Assembly: GCF_018326425.1 (NCBI RefSeq)
Contig: NZ_AP024601.1
Coordinates: forward strand, 1-64,000
Length of the DNA: 64,000 nucleotides
Reading direction: 5' to 3'
Source of the DNA: Polycladomyces abyssicola
GTDB lineage: Bacteria > Bacillota > Bacilli > Thermoactinomycetales > JIR-001
The first letter of the stretch is position 1. Each line of letters begins with the position of its first letter. The notes beneath the pieces are model-generated. The model did no database searches, was not told the origin of the DNA, and saw only the letters and a list, made by a program, of their open reading frames with translations. The position numbers and the translations under genes are program-made. This document shows positions 1 through 10,194 of this stretch, one piece after another.

Positions 1-60
1 GGATACTGTGGGTAACTCTCTTTTTTTGTTGATATGAATGAGCAAACCGTTTCCCATTTG

Positions 61-69
61 TGTGGATAA
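61..69 (-). promoter_or_regulatory. DnaA box upstream of dnaA
   Basis: TGTGGATAA is an exact reverse-orientation match to the DnaA box TTATCCACA. It lies 31 bases before the dnaA start codon, where DnaA normally autoregulates its own transcription and where the upstream half of a bipartite Bacillus-type origin sits. A weaker TGTGGAAAG follows at 74-82. Only this short part of the upstream cluster is inside the window. Confidence 0.75.
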
Positions 70-100
70 ACCTGTGGAAAGTGGTGGAAGGGGGGAGAAG

Positions 101-1450
101 ATGGAAACGCATTATCAACAGCTATGGGATCGTGCTTTGCAGTACATCCAGGAAAAGCTGAGCAAACCCAGTTATGAAACATGGTTGAAATCCACAGAGG
201 CTGTGGATTACCGGGATCAGACGCTGATCATCGCCGCGCCGAACGAATTTGCCCGCGACTGGTTGGAATCCCGTTACTCCAATTTGGTGCGAGAAACTTT
301 GCGGGAAGTAACGGGGTCGGTAATCGGCGTGCAGTTCGTCACACACTCGTCGAAAGCGAATGACGACAATGATACCGTCTCGCCGACGAACGAGCCGGGG
401 GAAATGGACGATTCACCCAAAACGATGCTCAATCCCCGGTATACGTTTGACACGTTCGTGATCGGCTCGGGCAACCGGTTCGCACATGCGGCTTCACTTG
501 CAGTGGCAGAAGCACCCGCCAAAGCGTACAATCCCCTGTTTATTTACGGTGGCGTCGGGTTGGGCAAAACACACCTGATGCACGCAATCGGGCATTATGT
601 ATTGAGTCATAATCCGGGCAGCAATGTGGTGTATCTGTCATCCGAGAAATTCACCAATGAATTCATCAACTCGATCCGAGACAACAAAACGGTGGATTTC
701 CGGAACAAATACCGCAATGTAGACGTGTTGCTGATCGACGACATCCAATTTCTCGCGGGCAAGGAACAGACACAGGAAGAGTTTTTCCACACTTTCAATG
801 CGTTGCATGAGGAAAGCAAACAGATCGTCATTTCCAGCGATCGGCCGCCCAAGGAGATTCCCACATTAGAAGATCGGCTCCGTTCCCGGTTTGAATGGGG
901 GCTGATCACGGACATTCAGCCTCCCGATCTGGAGACGCGAATCGCCATTCTGCGCAAAAAAGCGATTGCGGACAACCTCAACATTCCCAATGAAGTGTTG
1001 ATTTTCATCGCTAACCGGGTCGACACCAACATTCGGGAGCTGGAAGGGGCATTGATCCGCGTCGTCGCATACTCCGCGTTGATGAGCAAACCGATTACGG
1101 CCGAACTGGCGGAAGAAGCGCTCAAGGACTTGGTCACGCAATCCGGACCGCGGGCGATCACGATTCGGGACATACAACAAGTGGTCAGTGATTATTACCG
1201 GTTGGATCTGGAGGATCTCAAAGGGAAAAAACGGACGAAAAGCGTCGCGTTCCCCCGACAGATCGCCATGTACCTATCCAGGGAAATGACCGATTATTCT
1301 CTGCCGAAAATCGGGGAAGAGTTCGGTGGCAGGGATCATACAACGGTGATTCATGCTCATGAAAAGATCGCCAAGATCGTCGAAAGCGATCCCCATCTGC
1401 AACAGGCGATCGAAGAGTTGAAAAGCCGTATCCGTCAGCGGACGACCTAA
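101..1450 (+). CDS. dnaA: Chromosomal replication initiator protein DnaA
   Basis: DnaA binds DnaA boxes, forms a filament at oriC and melts the origin. The 449-residue product has the N-terminal DnaB-contact domain, a variable linker near residues 85-110, an AAA+ domain with Walker A GGVGLGKT at 150-157 and Walker B LLIDD near 211-215, and a C-terminal helix-turn-helix carrying the DnaA signature [12 protein letters not shown] at 409-420. The start at ATG 101 was chosen over an upstream in-frame ATG at 38 because a GGGGGGAG ribosome site lies just before 101 and METHYQQLW resembles known DnaA N-termini. DnaA boxes flank the gene on both sides, so autoregulation is likely. The length matches the family (about 440-450). 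Confidence 0.98.
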   Translation: METHYQQLWDRALQYIQEKLSKPSYETWLKSTEAVDYRDQTLIIAAPNEFARDWLESRYSNLVRETLREVTGSVIGVQFVTHSSKANDDNDTVSPTNEPGEMDDSPKTMLNPRYTFDTFVIGSGNRFAHAASLAVAEAPAKAYNPLFIYGGVGLGKTHLMHAIGHYVLSHNPGSNVVYLSSEKFTNEFINSIRDNKTVDFRNKYRNVDVLLIDDIQFLAGKEQTQEEFFHTFNALHEESKQIVISSDRPPKEIPTLEDRLRSRFEWGLITDIQPPDLETRIAILRKKAIADNLNIPNEVLIFIANRVDTNIRELEGALIRVVAYSALMSKPITAELAEEALKDLVTQSGPRAITIRDIQQVVSDYYRLDLEDLKGKKRTKSVAFPRQIAMYLSREMTDYSLPKIGEEFGGRDHTTVIHAHEKIAKIVESDPHLQQAIEELKSRIRQRTT

Positions 1451-1819
1451 TCATTCACATGTTATTCACAGAAAAACTGTGGATGACTTTTCTTATACGA
1501 AGCAGTTCGCTGTCACCATGAAAACAGGGCTGTGGATGAATGTGGATAATCATCAGTGTTTATCCCCAGCTTGTACACACATTATCCACATCGAAATATG
1601 CCGTCACATCTGGGTTTACGACACTTATACACATTATCCACAGGCCCTACTACTAGTACTCCTGCTTTTTTATATTATCCAATAATAGAAAATAGAACAG
1701 GAACCGCGCAGAACGTCCTCTCCGTTTTTCACCGACCGCTTCTTTCAGATACGCCAACAGACCCGGTAATCCCCAACATATCCACATCGTAGAGGAGAAA
1801 CCGAAAAAGGAGGATTCCC
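1451..1819 (+). other. oriC: Origin of replication oriC (dnaA-dnaN intergenic region)
   Basis: This 369-base gap holds no gene but a dense DnaA-box cluster. Perfect boxes are TGTGGATAA at 1541-1549, TTATCCACA at 1582-1590 and TTATCCACA at 1634-1642. Near-matches are TTATTCACA 1462-1470, TGTGGATGA 1478-1486 and 1531-1539, TTATCCCCA 1560-1568 and TTATACACA 1625-1633. The last box abuts a GC cluster, DnaA-trios and an AT-rich stretch. The dnaA-dnaN position and this layout are those of the Bacillus incC half-origin. A ribosome site AAGGAGGA at 1807-1814 belongs to dnaN. Confidence 0.93.
1643..1695 (+). other. DnaA-trio and DNA unwinding element
   Basis: Directly after the last perfect DnaA box (1634-1642) come GGCC and then the triplets CTA-CTA-CTA-GTA at 1647-1658, which read 3'-GAT on the lower strand as DnaA-trios do. 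They lead into an AT-rich stretch (1666-1695, starting TTTTTATATTATCC). In Bacillus, DnaA loaded on the box extends along the trios to open the duplex here. The assignment is by pattern only. Confidence 0.8.
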
Positions 1820-2953
1820 ATGAAATTTCGCGTACAACGCGCGGCATTGGTGGAAGCCGTGTCCCAAGTGTCCAAAGCGGTATCGCAAAAAACAACGATC
1901 CCCATATTGACGGGGATCAAAGTCTCGGCTGAAGACACAGGTTTGACGTTGACCGGGATGAACTCCGATCTGACGATTCAAGTACGAATTCCCCACCGGG
2001 TGGATGATAAAGAACAAGTAAATGTGGAAAGAATAGGAAATATCGTCTTACCCGGACGCATTTTGGGAGACATCGTACGCAAATTGCCAGGTGATGAAGT
2101 GGAGTGGACGGTAGATCGTTTGATCACCACAATTCGTTCGGGTCAGGCCCAGTTCCAGCTGAACGGACTGGATGCCGAAGAATACCCGCGTCTGCCGCAA
2201 CTGGAGGAACATCAAACTTTCAGCATGCAGGCGGATCTGTTGAAATCGATGATCCGGCAAACCGGTTTTGCCGTTTCAACACAAGAGGCTCGGGGCGTGT
2301 TGACGGGGGTGCTGTGTCAGCTGAAACAAGGACGCCTCATCTTCGTCGCGACCGACAGTCACCGACTCTCCCGCCGGGAAGCCGAAGTGGAAGCAGATCC
2401 GGAGCTGGATTTGCACAATGTCGTCATCCCCGGCAAAAGCTTGTCAGAGCTGGCCAAGATTTTGGCAGATCAGGACGGTTGGGTGGATGTAGTCGTCGCT
2501 GACAATCAAATCCTGGTCAAAGCGGACAATCTGCTGTTCTTCTCTCGACTGCTAGAAGGAAATTATCCGGATACCAACCGGGTCATTCCCCAAGGCGGCA
2601 TCTCGGAGATGGTCACTTCCACCCGCGAAATGCTGGAATCAGTGGAGCGTGCCTCATTAATTAGTCGGGATGGACGCGACAATGTGATAAAATGGACTGT
2701 GAAAGCCGAAGGGCATGTGGAAGTCACTTCGGCCGCACAGGATGTCGGTGTGGCGACAGAAGAGGTTCCCGCCAAGGTGAGCGGAGAAGAACTGACCATC
2801 TCGTTTAACGCCCGATACATGATAGAGGCGCTTCGGGCGGTGGACAGCGAAGAGATCCGCATCACCTTTACGGGAACGATGACACCGTTCGTCATCCAAC
2901 CGGCCGACCGTGAGGACGCCCTTCATTTGATTGTTCCGATCCGCACGCGTTAG
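1820..2953 (+). CDS. dnaN: DNA polymerase III beta sliding clamp
   Basis: The beta clamp encircles DNA as a dimer and tethers polymerase III and other enzymes at the fork. The 377-residue protein starts MKFRVQRAALVEAVSQV and spans three clamp folds, with FNARYMIEAL near 322-331 and the C-terminal LIVPIRTR typical of the family. The start ATG 1820 follows an AAGGAGGA site by 5 bases. It lies just after oriC, in its usual place, and probably shares transcription with dnaA. YabA, encoded at 47268, bridges DnaN and DnaA in B. subtilis to limit re-initiation. Confidence 0.98.
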   Translation: MKFRVQRAALVEAVSQVSKAVSQKTTIPILTGIKVSAEDTGLTLTGMNSDLTIQVRIPHRVDDKEQVNVERIGNIVLPGRILGDIVRKLPGDEVEWTVDRLITTIRSGQAQFQLNGLDAEEYPRLPQLEEHQTFSMQADLLKSMIRQTGFAVSTQEARGVLTGVLCQLKQGRLIFVATDSHRLSRREAEVEADPELDLHNVVIPGKSLSELAKILADQDGWVDVVVADNQILVKADNLLFFSRLLEGNYPDTNRVIPQGGISEMVTSTREMLESVERASLISRDGRDNVIKWTVKAEGHVEVTSAAQDVGVATEEVPAKVSGEELTISFNARYMIEALRAVDSEEIRITFTGTMTPFVIQPADREDALHLIVPIRTR

Positions 2954-3100
2954 CGCGTGTTTGAAACATTCATGAGGCAGTGACGTTTTCCCGGGCGGGT
3001 GAAGACCTGAGCCCGACCGAGTGAAGAACTGAAAAGCGCAGGGATGGGCGCGGGCAATATCCTGAAAGTGAAGCCAACTTTGCCCGCGTCCTGTACTTTC
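2954..3100. repeat. Structured intergenic element, copy A
   Basis: This gap between dnaN and yaaA contains an element repeated, diverged, at 23906-24050. Shared blocks in the same order are a CGTGT-type left end (about 2956), TTTTCC (2986), GAGCCC, GAGTGAAGA, the block AAAGCGCAGGGAT (3033-3045), and a perfect 9-base stem CGCGGGCAA (3049-3057) with TTGCCCGCG (3080-3088). TTTTC (2986-2990) can pair with GAAAA (3031-3035) to close an inner domain. The pairing is kept in copy B with different bases, which suggests a structured RNA or a mobile palindromic repeat. No coding potential is seen. I do not recognise the family. Confidence 0.6.
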
Positions 3101-3234
3101 GGTTCGAAGCGGGCATGGTATGCTTCCTTGACAGGGCAAAGTTGGAATGAGTCGGGAAAACGGACGATATTCATCGAACACGCAAAAGCCAACGTTTGCG
3201 GATGAGGAAAAGAAGGAGTTGGAGTGAAGACCCC

Positions 3235-3450
3235 GTGCAAATCGTCAAGATCGATACCCCCTATATCACGCTTGGTCAATTGCTCAAAGTGCTGGATGTG
3301 ATTCAGACCGGCGGGCAGGCCAAATGGTTTCTCGCCGAACACGTCGTGAAAGTGAACGGCGAAGAGGAGGACCGCCGCGGACGCAAAATCTATCCACAGG
3401 ACATTGTGGAAATCGACGGGCTGGAGCCGGTGCGCGTGGTGGCGGACTGA
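3235..3450 (+). CDS. yaaA: S4-domain RNA-binding protein YaaA
   Basis: This is a 71-72-residue S4-domain protein, of the YaaA/YbcJ type, found between dnaN and recF in Bacillales. The S4 fold is seen in ITLGQLLKVLDVIQTGG, AKWFLAEHVVKVNGE and RRGRKIYPQDIVEIDG. The family binds structured RNA; in B. subtilis it is linked to ribosome assembly, so its exact role here is inferred. I place the start at GTG 3235, preceded by GGAG at 3221, because this gives the family's usual N-terminus. An in-frame ATG at 3196 would add 13 basic residues. It ends 14 bases before recF. Confidence 0.88.
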   Translation: MQIVKIDTPYITLGQLLKVLDVIQTGGQAKWFLAEHVVKVNGEEEDRRGRKIYPQDIVEIDGLEPVRVVAD

Positions 3451-3464
3451 CGGGAGGGACCGTT

Positions 3465-4580
3465 TTGCGCGTACAACGTTTGGAACTTCGCCATTATCGC
3501 AACATCGACCACCTCGACTTGACGTGTCCGGGGGAACTCCACCTCTTCATCGGTCCCAATGCACAGGGGAAAACCAACATTTTGGAATCCCTTTACGTAC
3601 TGGCTTTGGGCAAGTCGCACCGTGCGCGTTCCCACAAGGAATTGATCCAGTGGAATCAACCGTTTGCCCAACTGAATGCGCGCGTCATGCGCGGCGAAGG
3701 AATGCAGCGGCTGGAAATCCGCTTGACGGAGCAGGGGAAAAAGGCGAGTCGAAACGGCGTGGAGCAACGCCGGCTGTCCGAGTACATCGGCACATTGACG
3801 GCGGTGCTGTTTGCCCCGGAGGATTTGGCGTTGGTCAAGGGAAGCCCGCAGGTTCGCCGAAGGTTCCTGGACATGGAAATCGGTCAGGTCAGCCCCGCTT
3901 ATGTGCATCACTTGTCGCAATACAACAAACTGATGGTCCAGCGGAACCATCTGCTCAAAGATTTGTTTCGCAACCGTGGCCAACTCCCGCTGTTGGAAGT
4001 GTTGGACCATCAACTCGCACAAGCTGCTGCCGTCGTATGGAAGAAGCGGGCCATGTTTATCGGGCGGTTGGCCGTTTGGGCAGAAGAAATCCACCGGGCC
4101 ATCACCCAAGGGCAGGAACGGCTGCAACTCCGGTATTGCCCCTCCATTCCCGTCGGGCCCGAAGAGGAGGAATCCGTGCTGGCCGAACGTTTGGTCCGTC
4201 AATTGGAAAAGGTGCGTGAAAAGGAAATTGCCCGGGGCAGCACATCGATCGGACCGCACCGGGACGACCTGCAACTTGCGGTCGGCGATACGGACCTTCA
4301 TACATACGGTTCCCAAGGACAACAGCGAACGGCCGCGCTTTCGCTCAAACTGGCGGAGATCGAACTGATTCGACAGGAAACCGGTCATTATCCCATTCTT
4401 CTTTTGGATGATGTCCTGTCCGAATTGGACGATAGCCGCAAAACGCACCTGTTGGAGGCGATCCGTGGAAAGGTGCAGACATTTGTCACCGCGACCGGCT
4501 TGGAAGGTATCGGCTCCGACACATTGGCACGGGCGCAAGTATACGCGGTCAAGCAGGGAACCATTTCCGAATGGAGGTGA
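3465..4580 (+). CDS. recF: DNA replication and repair protein RecF
   Basis: RecF is an SMC-like ATPase that loads RecA onto gapped DNA together with RecO and RecR (recR is at 35365). The product is 371 residues, matching the family. Walker A GPNAQGKTN lies near residues 30-38, the ABC-type signature SQGQQRTAALSLK near 287-299, and Walker B LLLDDVLSELD near 317-327. The TTG at 3465 is used because it follows GGGAGG at 3452-3457 and gives the conserved RVQRLELRHYRN start. The open frame reaches further upstream but only overlaps yaaA. The stop codon lies within the ribosome site of the next gene, suggesting coupled translation. Confidence 0.96.
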   Translation: MRVQRLELRHYRNIDHLDLTCPGELHLFIGPNAQGKTNILESLYVLALGKSHRARSHKELIQWNQPFAQLNARVMRGEGMQRLEIRLTEQGKKASRNGVEQRRLSEYIGTLTAVLFAPEDLALVKGSPQVRRRFLDMEIGQVSPAYVHHLSQYNKLMVQRNHLLKDLFRNRGQLPLLEVLDHQLAQAAAVVWKKRAMFIGRLAVWAEEIHRAITQGQERLQLRYCPSIPVGPEEEESVLAERLVRQLEKVREKEIARGSTSIGPHRDDLQLAVGDTDLHTYGSQGQQRTAALSLKLAEIELIRQETGHYPILLLDDVLSELDDSRKTHLLEAIRGKVQTFVTATGLEGIGSDTLARAQVYAVKQGTISEWR

Positions 4581-4585
4581 TCCGG

Positions 4586-4849
4586 GTGTATATTCACTTG
4601 GGTGGCAACAAGATGATTCGCTCCACCGAGGTGGTGGCCATCTTGGATGCAGGTACGCGCCGAGCCCCCCATTCGCTTACGCCGTTTTTGGAGGCGGCAC
4701 AGGCCAGCGGACGCATGGAAACCATCTCGCATGAAGAGGTCAAATCCTATGTGGTGACGAAAGAGGCAATCTACCCCTCGCCGATCTCGTCGACCACACT
4801 GATGAAACGGGCACAACCGCCCCGAAACGGTTCTCATCGATCATCTTGA
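4586..4849 (+). CDS. remB: Extracellular-matrix regulator RemB / YaaB (DUF370)
   Basis: This 87-residue protein, beginning YIHLGGNKMIRSTEVVAILD, belongs to the DUF370 family. In B. subtilis, YaaB (RemB) sits between recF and gyrB and is implicated in activation of biofilm matrix genes, next to its better-studied paralogue RemA. The GTG start at 4586 directly follows GGAGGTGATCC, one of the strongest ribosome sites in the window. It overlaps the recF stop, so it is probably co-translated. The C-terminal tail after residue 70 is low in conservation. Function is transferred from the Bacillus homologue and position. Confidence 0.88.
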   Translation: MYIHLGGNKMIRSTEVVAILDAGTRRAPHSLTPFLEAAQASGRMETISHEEVKSYVVTKEAIYPSPISSTTLMKRAQPPRNGSHRSS

Positions 4850-4893
4850 ATTTTCCGCAAACCGACGGCAAGTTTTCACATAGGAGAGAGTAG

Positions 4894-6816
<1,923 letters not shown>

Positions 6817-6844
6817 TGCGGCGTGAATCGGAGGGAATAGAGAT

Positions 6845-9295
6845 ATGCCTGAGGGAACCGAGCGCATACAAGAAGTGAATATCAGCCAGGAGATGCGCAA
6901 CTCGTTTTTGGACTACGCGATGAGCGTCATCGTCAGCCGGGCCCTGCCGGACGTCCGGGATGGATTGAAACCGGTGCACCGCCGGATTCTCTACACCATG
7001 TTTGACTTGGGGATGACCCCGGACAAACCGTACAAAAAATCGTCCCGCGTCGTCGGGAACGTGACCGCTCAGTTCCACCCGCACGGCGATGCGGCCGTGT
7101 ACGACGCGATGGTTCGGATGGCACAGGATTTCTCCTACCGCTACATGCTGGTGGACGGTCACGGCAACTTCGGTTCCGTTGACGGGGACGCACCCGCTGC
7201 GATGCGGTACACCGAAGCCCGGATGGCGCCGATCACCTTGGAGCTGCTGCGGGACATCCACAAAGACACGATCGACTTCGGTCCCAACTATGACGGTCAA
7301 CAAGAAGAACCGCTGGTGTTGCCTGCCCGTTTCCCCAACCTGCTGGTCAACGGGGCATCGGGCATCGCCGTCGGGATGGCCACCAACATCCCCCCGCACA
7401 ACCTGCGGGAAGCGATTGACGGCTTGATCCTGATGATCGACAACCCCGATGTGACGATCGATGAATTGATGAAAAAGATCAAAGGACCGGATTTCCCCAC
7501 CGGCGGCATCATCATGGGCAAGGACGGCATCAAGAAGGCTTACCGGACCGGCCGGGGCAGCATCCAGATCCGGGCCAAAACGAGGATCGAGGAAGCCAAC
7601 AACGGCAAGATGCGCATCGTGGTCGAAGAGTTGCCGTATCAGGTGAACAAGGCAAAATTGGTGGAGAAAATCGCCGAACTGGTGCGGGACAAAAAGATCG
7701 AAGGCATCACCGACCTGCGCGATGAATCAGACCGCAACGGTATGCGTGTCGTCATCGAATTGCGCCGGGATGTCAATCCGCAAATCATCTTAAACAACTT
7801 GTTCAAACACACCGCCCTGCAAACCAGCTTCGGCGTGATCATGTTGGCCTTGGTGGACGGTCAGCCGCGGATTCTCAATCTGAAGCAACTGCTCCATCAC
7901 TATCTGGAGCATCAGATTGAGGTGATCCGCCGCCGTACGGCGTACGATCTGCGCAAAGCGGAAGAGCGAGCCCACATCCTCGAAGGGCTGCGCATCGCGT
8001 TGGATCACATCGACGAAGTGATCGCTTTGATTCGCGGCTCACGCACCGCGCAGGAAGCACGCGACGGGCTGATGGAACGGTTCGGCTTGTCTGAGAAGCA
8101 GGCACAGGCGATCCTGGACATGCGCCTGCAACGATTGACCGGCTTGGAGCGGGAGAAAATCGAAGATGAGTATCAGGAACTGCAAAAATTGATCGCCCAC
8201 TTGCGCGACATCTTGTCCAGCGAAGACAAAATTCGCGGGGTGGTACGCGAGGAACTGTTGGAAATCCGCGAGAAATTCGGGGATGATCGGCGGACGCGGA
8301 TTCGCGCCAAAGCGGACGAAATCGATGAGGAAGACCTGATTCCGGAAGAAGAGGTGGCGATCCTGCTCACCCATCGCGGGTACATCAAACGGATGCCGCT
8401 GTCCACCTACCGTGCGCAAAAGCGTGGCGGTCGCGGCATCACTGGCATGGGCACGCGGGAGGATGACTTTGTCCAGCACCTGTTCGTCACTCATTCGCAT
8501 AACCACCTCTTGTTCTTCTCCAACAAGGGGAAAGTCTATCGGCTCAAAGCGTATGAAGTGCCGGAGTTGGGGCGGACGGCCCGGGGAACGCCAATCATCA
8601 ACCTGATCCAGATCGATCAGGATGAATACATCCATGCGGTCATCCCGGTCAAGGAGTTCGCCCAAGACAAATTCCTGTTCTTCGCCACCCGGCACGGTGT
8701 CGTGAAAAAGACGGCATTGCAGGAGTTTGAGAACATCCGGCGTAACGGCTTGTTCGCCATTAACTTACGTGAAGGTGACGAGCTGGTCGGCGTCCACCTG
8801 ACCGACGGCAACCAGGAAGTCTTGCTGGGAACCAAGTATGGCATGTCCATCCGCTTCCCGGAACAGGAAGTCAGGGAAATGGGCCGGGCGGCCACAGGAG
8901 TGAAAGGGATCACCCTCGCCGAGGGGGATGAAGTGATTGATATGGACGTCGCCACGGATGGTTTGGATGTGATGATCGTCACTTCCAAAGGGTATGGCAA
9001 GCGGACCCCGCTGGAAGAATATCGCGTACAATCCCGTGGCGGCAAGGGGATCAAGACACTCAGTCTGAACAAACGGAAGGGATTCGTCGTCGCACACAAA
9101 GTGGTATCGCCGGAAGAGGATCTCATGATCGTCACCACCGGCGGCGTCGTGAACCGGCAGAAAATCGCGGGTATCTCCACGCAGGGACGCTATGCTCAGG
9201 GCGTCAAGCTGATTCACCTGAAAGAGGGAGAGGAAGTAGCCACCGTTGCACCGGTTCACAAGGAAGAGGAAAACGGAGAAGAGACGAGTGAATAG
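6845..9295 (+). CDS. gyrA: DNA gyrase subunit A
   Basis: GyrA cleaves and rejoins DNA and wraps it in its C-terminal beta-pinwheel. The 816-residue protein carries the active-site tyrosine region [10 protein letters not shown], the coiled-coil end [13 protein letters not shown], and the GyrA-box QKRGGRG (residues near 522-528) that distinguishes GyrA from ParC. A second similar motif, QSRGGKG, lies near 729. The start ATG 6845 follows CGGAGGGAA. A strong hairpin follows within 10 bases of the stop and ends the rightward replication-gene block. Confidence 0.98.
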   Translation: MPEGTERIQEVNISQEMRNSFLDYAMSVIVSRALPDVRDGLKPVHRRILYTMFDLGMTPDKPYKKSSRVVGNVTAQFHPHGDAAVYDAMVRMAQDFSYRYMLVDGHGNFGSVDGDAPAAMRYTEARMAPITLELLRDIHKDTIDFGPNYDGQQEEPLVLPARFPNLLVNGASGIAVGMATNIPPHNLREAIDGLILMIDNPDVTIDELMKKIKGPDFPTGGIIMGKDGIKKAYRTGRGSIQIRAKTRIEEANNGKMRIVVEELPYQVNKAKLVEKIAELVRDKKIEGITDLRDESDRNGMRVVIELRRDVNPQIILNNLFKHTALQTSFGVIMLALVDGQPRILNLKQLLHHYLEHQIEVIRRRTAYDLRKAEERAHILEGLRIALDHIDEVIALIRGSRTAQEARDGLMERFGLSEKQAQAILDMRLQRLTGLEREKIEDEYQELQKLIAHLRDILSSEDKIRGVVREELLEIREKFGDDRRTRIRAKADEIDEEDLIPEEEVAILLTHRGYIKRMPLSTYRAQKRGGRGITGMGTREDDFVQHLFVTHSHNHLLFFSNKGKVYRLKAYEVPELGRTARGTPIINLIQIDQDEYIHAVIPVKEFAQDKFLFFATRHGVVKKTALQEFENIRRNGLFAINLREGDELVGVHLTDGNQEVLLGTKYGMSIRFPEQEVREMGRAATGVKGITLAEGDEVIDMDVATDGLDVMIVTSKGYGKRTPLEEYRVQSRGGKGIKTLSLNKRKGFVVAHKVVSPEEDLMIVTTGGVVNRQKIAGISTQGRYAQGVKLIHLKEGEEVATVAPVHKEEENGEETSE

Positions 9296-9300
9296 TCACG

Positions 9301-9332
9301 CTTGGGGCCTCCCATCAAAGGGAGGCCCCAAG
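9301..9332. terminator. Hairpin between convergent gyrA and yvbH-like gene
   Basis: CTTGGGGCCTCCC (9301-9313) pairs perfectly with GGGAGGCCCCAAG (9320-9332) around a 6-base loop. It sits 5 bases after the gyrA stop and between convergent genes, so it could serve both strands. Neither side has a clear U-tract, so termination strength is uncertain. Confidence 0.6.
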
Positions 9333-9384
9333 CGCTAACAAAGTGGTTGAGGGCGTGTCTGGCCATTCTATCAGGCGGCCATGT

Positions 9385-9999
9385 TTAGTTATTGATATAA
9401 CGCTCAAAGACAAAACCGAAATCCTTAATGCGATATTGCTTGGTGGCGTCCACCAGCCATTGGAAGGAAGCCTGGTTTAACTCTTTGAACTGATTGACCA
9501 ATCCGCTTTCCGTGCTCGCCACTCGGCTCAGCGTTTGAGAAGCCAGTTCCAGGCTTTGTTTGGCGTAAGACAGTATTACTTCATTTTCGTGCGTGATTTC
9601 CGCGATTTTGATGAGTGCCTTGTACAAATCCTTCAACTCTTCCAGATGCTTTTTATGTACATCTATGGAGTAGTGCTGGGAACCGATGTGGAATTTGAGT
9701 TCCACGTCTAAGTCTACCGTACCGGCAGTTTCAAGCACGACATTGGAGATTTTGTGCGTCACGTAATCATAGCGGCGGAGCACCCGTTTTTTGCTGGTCG
9801 CACTGGTACCGTCCAGGTGGATCAACGCTTTGTTGGTAAAGCAGTACTCATCCGATTTCGACTTGATCAGAAAATAGATTTTCTCGCCGTCTTCATGCAT
9901 CAAATAATCATCGGCGTCCACCTTGTCGTAATCCTTCGGATAGATCACGGACCCGATATCGCTCAATCCCAATACGTCGGCTGCCACTTTCCCAAACAC
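9385..9999 (-). CDS. PH-domain protein of the YvbH type
   Basis: The protein resembles B. subtilis YvbH, a bacterial pleckstrin-homology domain protein with a C-terminal oligomerisation region. Recognisable stretches are FGKVAADVLGLSDIG, ADDYLMHEDGEKIYFLIK, EYCFTNKALIHLDG and HLEELKDLYKALI. Its biochemical role is unknown. I chose GTG 9999: it follows GAAGGGTTGGG, gives 204 residues as I recall for YvbH, and restores the family N-terminus. A longer frame from TTG 10053 would begin at the predicted transcription start and is unlikely. A good promoter lies at 10059-10086. The gene is transcribed against gyrA and in the same direction as yaaC. Confidence 0.8.
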   Translation of the reverse strand: MFGKVAADVLGLSDIGSVIYPKDYDKVDADDYLMHEDGEKIYFLIKSKSDEYCFTNKALIHLDGTSATSKKRVLRRYDYVTHKISNVVLETAGTVDLDVELKFHIGSQHYSIDVHKKHLEELKDLYKALIKIAEITHENEVILSYAKQSLELASQTLSRVASTESGLVNQFKELNQASFQWLVDATKQYRIKDFGFVFERYINN

Positions 10000-10058
10000 G
10001 TTTTCCCAACCCTTCTTTTTGAGAATGATTGAAAAATTTTTCACTATATCCAACCATG

Positions 10059-10086
10059 ATTATAACATGAATGGGAAAATTGTCAT
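10059..10086 (-). promoter_or_regulatory. SigA-type promoter of the YvbH-like gene
   Basis: On the minus strand ATGACA (10081-10086) and TATAAT (10059-10064) are separated by 16 bases. Transcription would start near 10052, giving a leader of about 50 bases before GTG 9999. This supports the shorter start for the gene. Confidence 0.65.
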
Positions 10087-10110
10087 ATACGAGAGAAAGG
10101 ATTTCATACA

Positions 10111-10151
10111 AAGCCCCGTCCGATCAGCGGCCAACTTTTCGGACGGGGCTT
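10111..10151. terminator. Terminator downstream of yaaC
   Basis: AAGCCCCGTCCGA (10111-10123) pairs with TCGGACGGGGCTT (10139-10151) around a 15-base loop. It lies 35 bases beyond the leftward yaaC stop codon and is followed on that strand by a short TTTGT. It separates yaaC from the promoter of the next leftward gene. Confidence 0.7.
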
Positions 10152-10173
10152 CTTCGTGCGGGATTCCCACAAG

Positions 10174-10194
10174 TTATCCACAGAGTTATCCACA
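10174..10194 (+). promoter_or_regulatory. Two perfect DnaA boxes in tandem
   Basis: TTATCCACA occurs exactly at 10174-10182 and again at 10186-10194, same orientation, 12 bases start to start. The second copy overlaps the stop codon of leftward yaaC. They are about 8.5 kb from oriC. Two exact 9-mers this close are improbable by chance and suggest a DnaA-binding, titration or regulatory site. Confidence 0.7.

Noticed and set aside
10000-10053. The longer start of the YvbH-like gene at 10053
   Set aside because: The promoter at 10059-10086 would start transcription at about 10052, so a start codon at 10053 would not be inside the mRNA.
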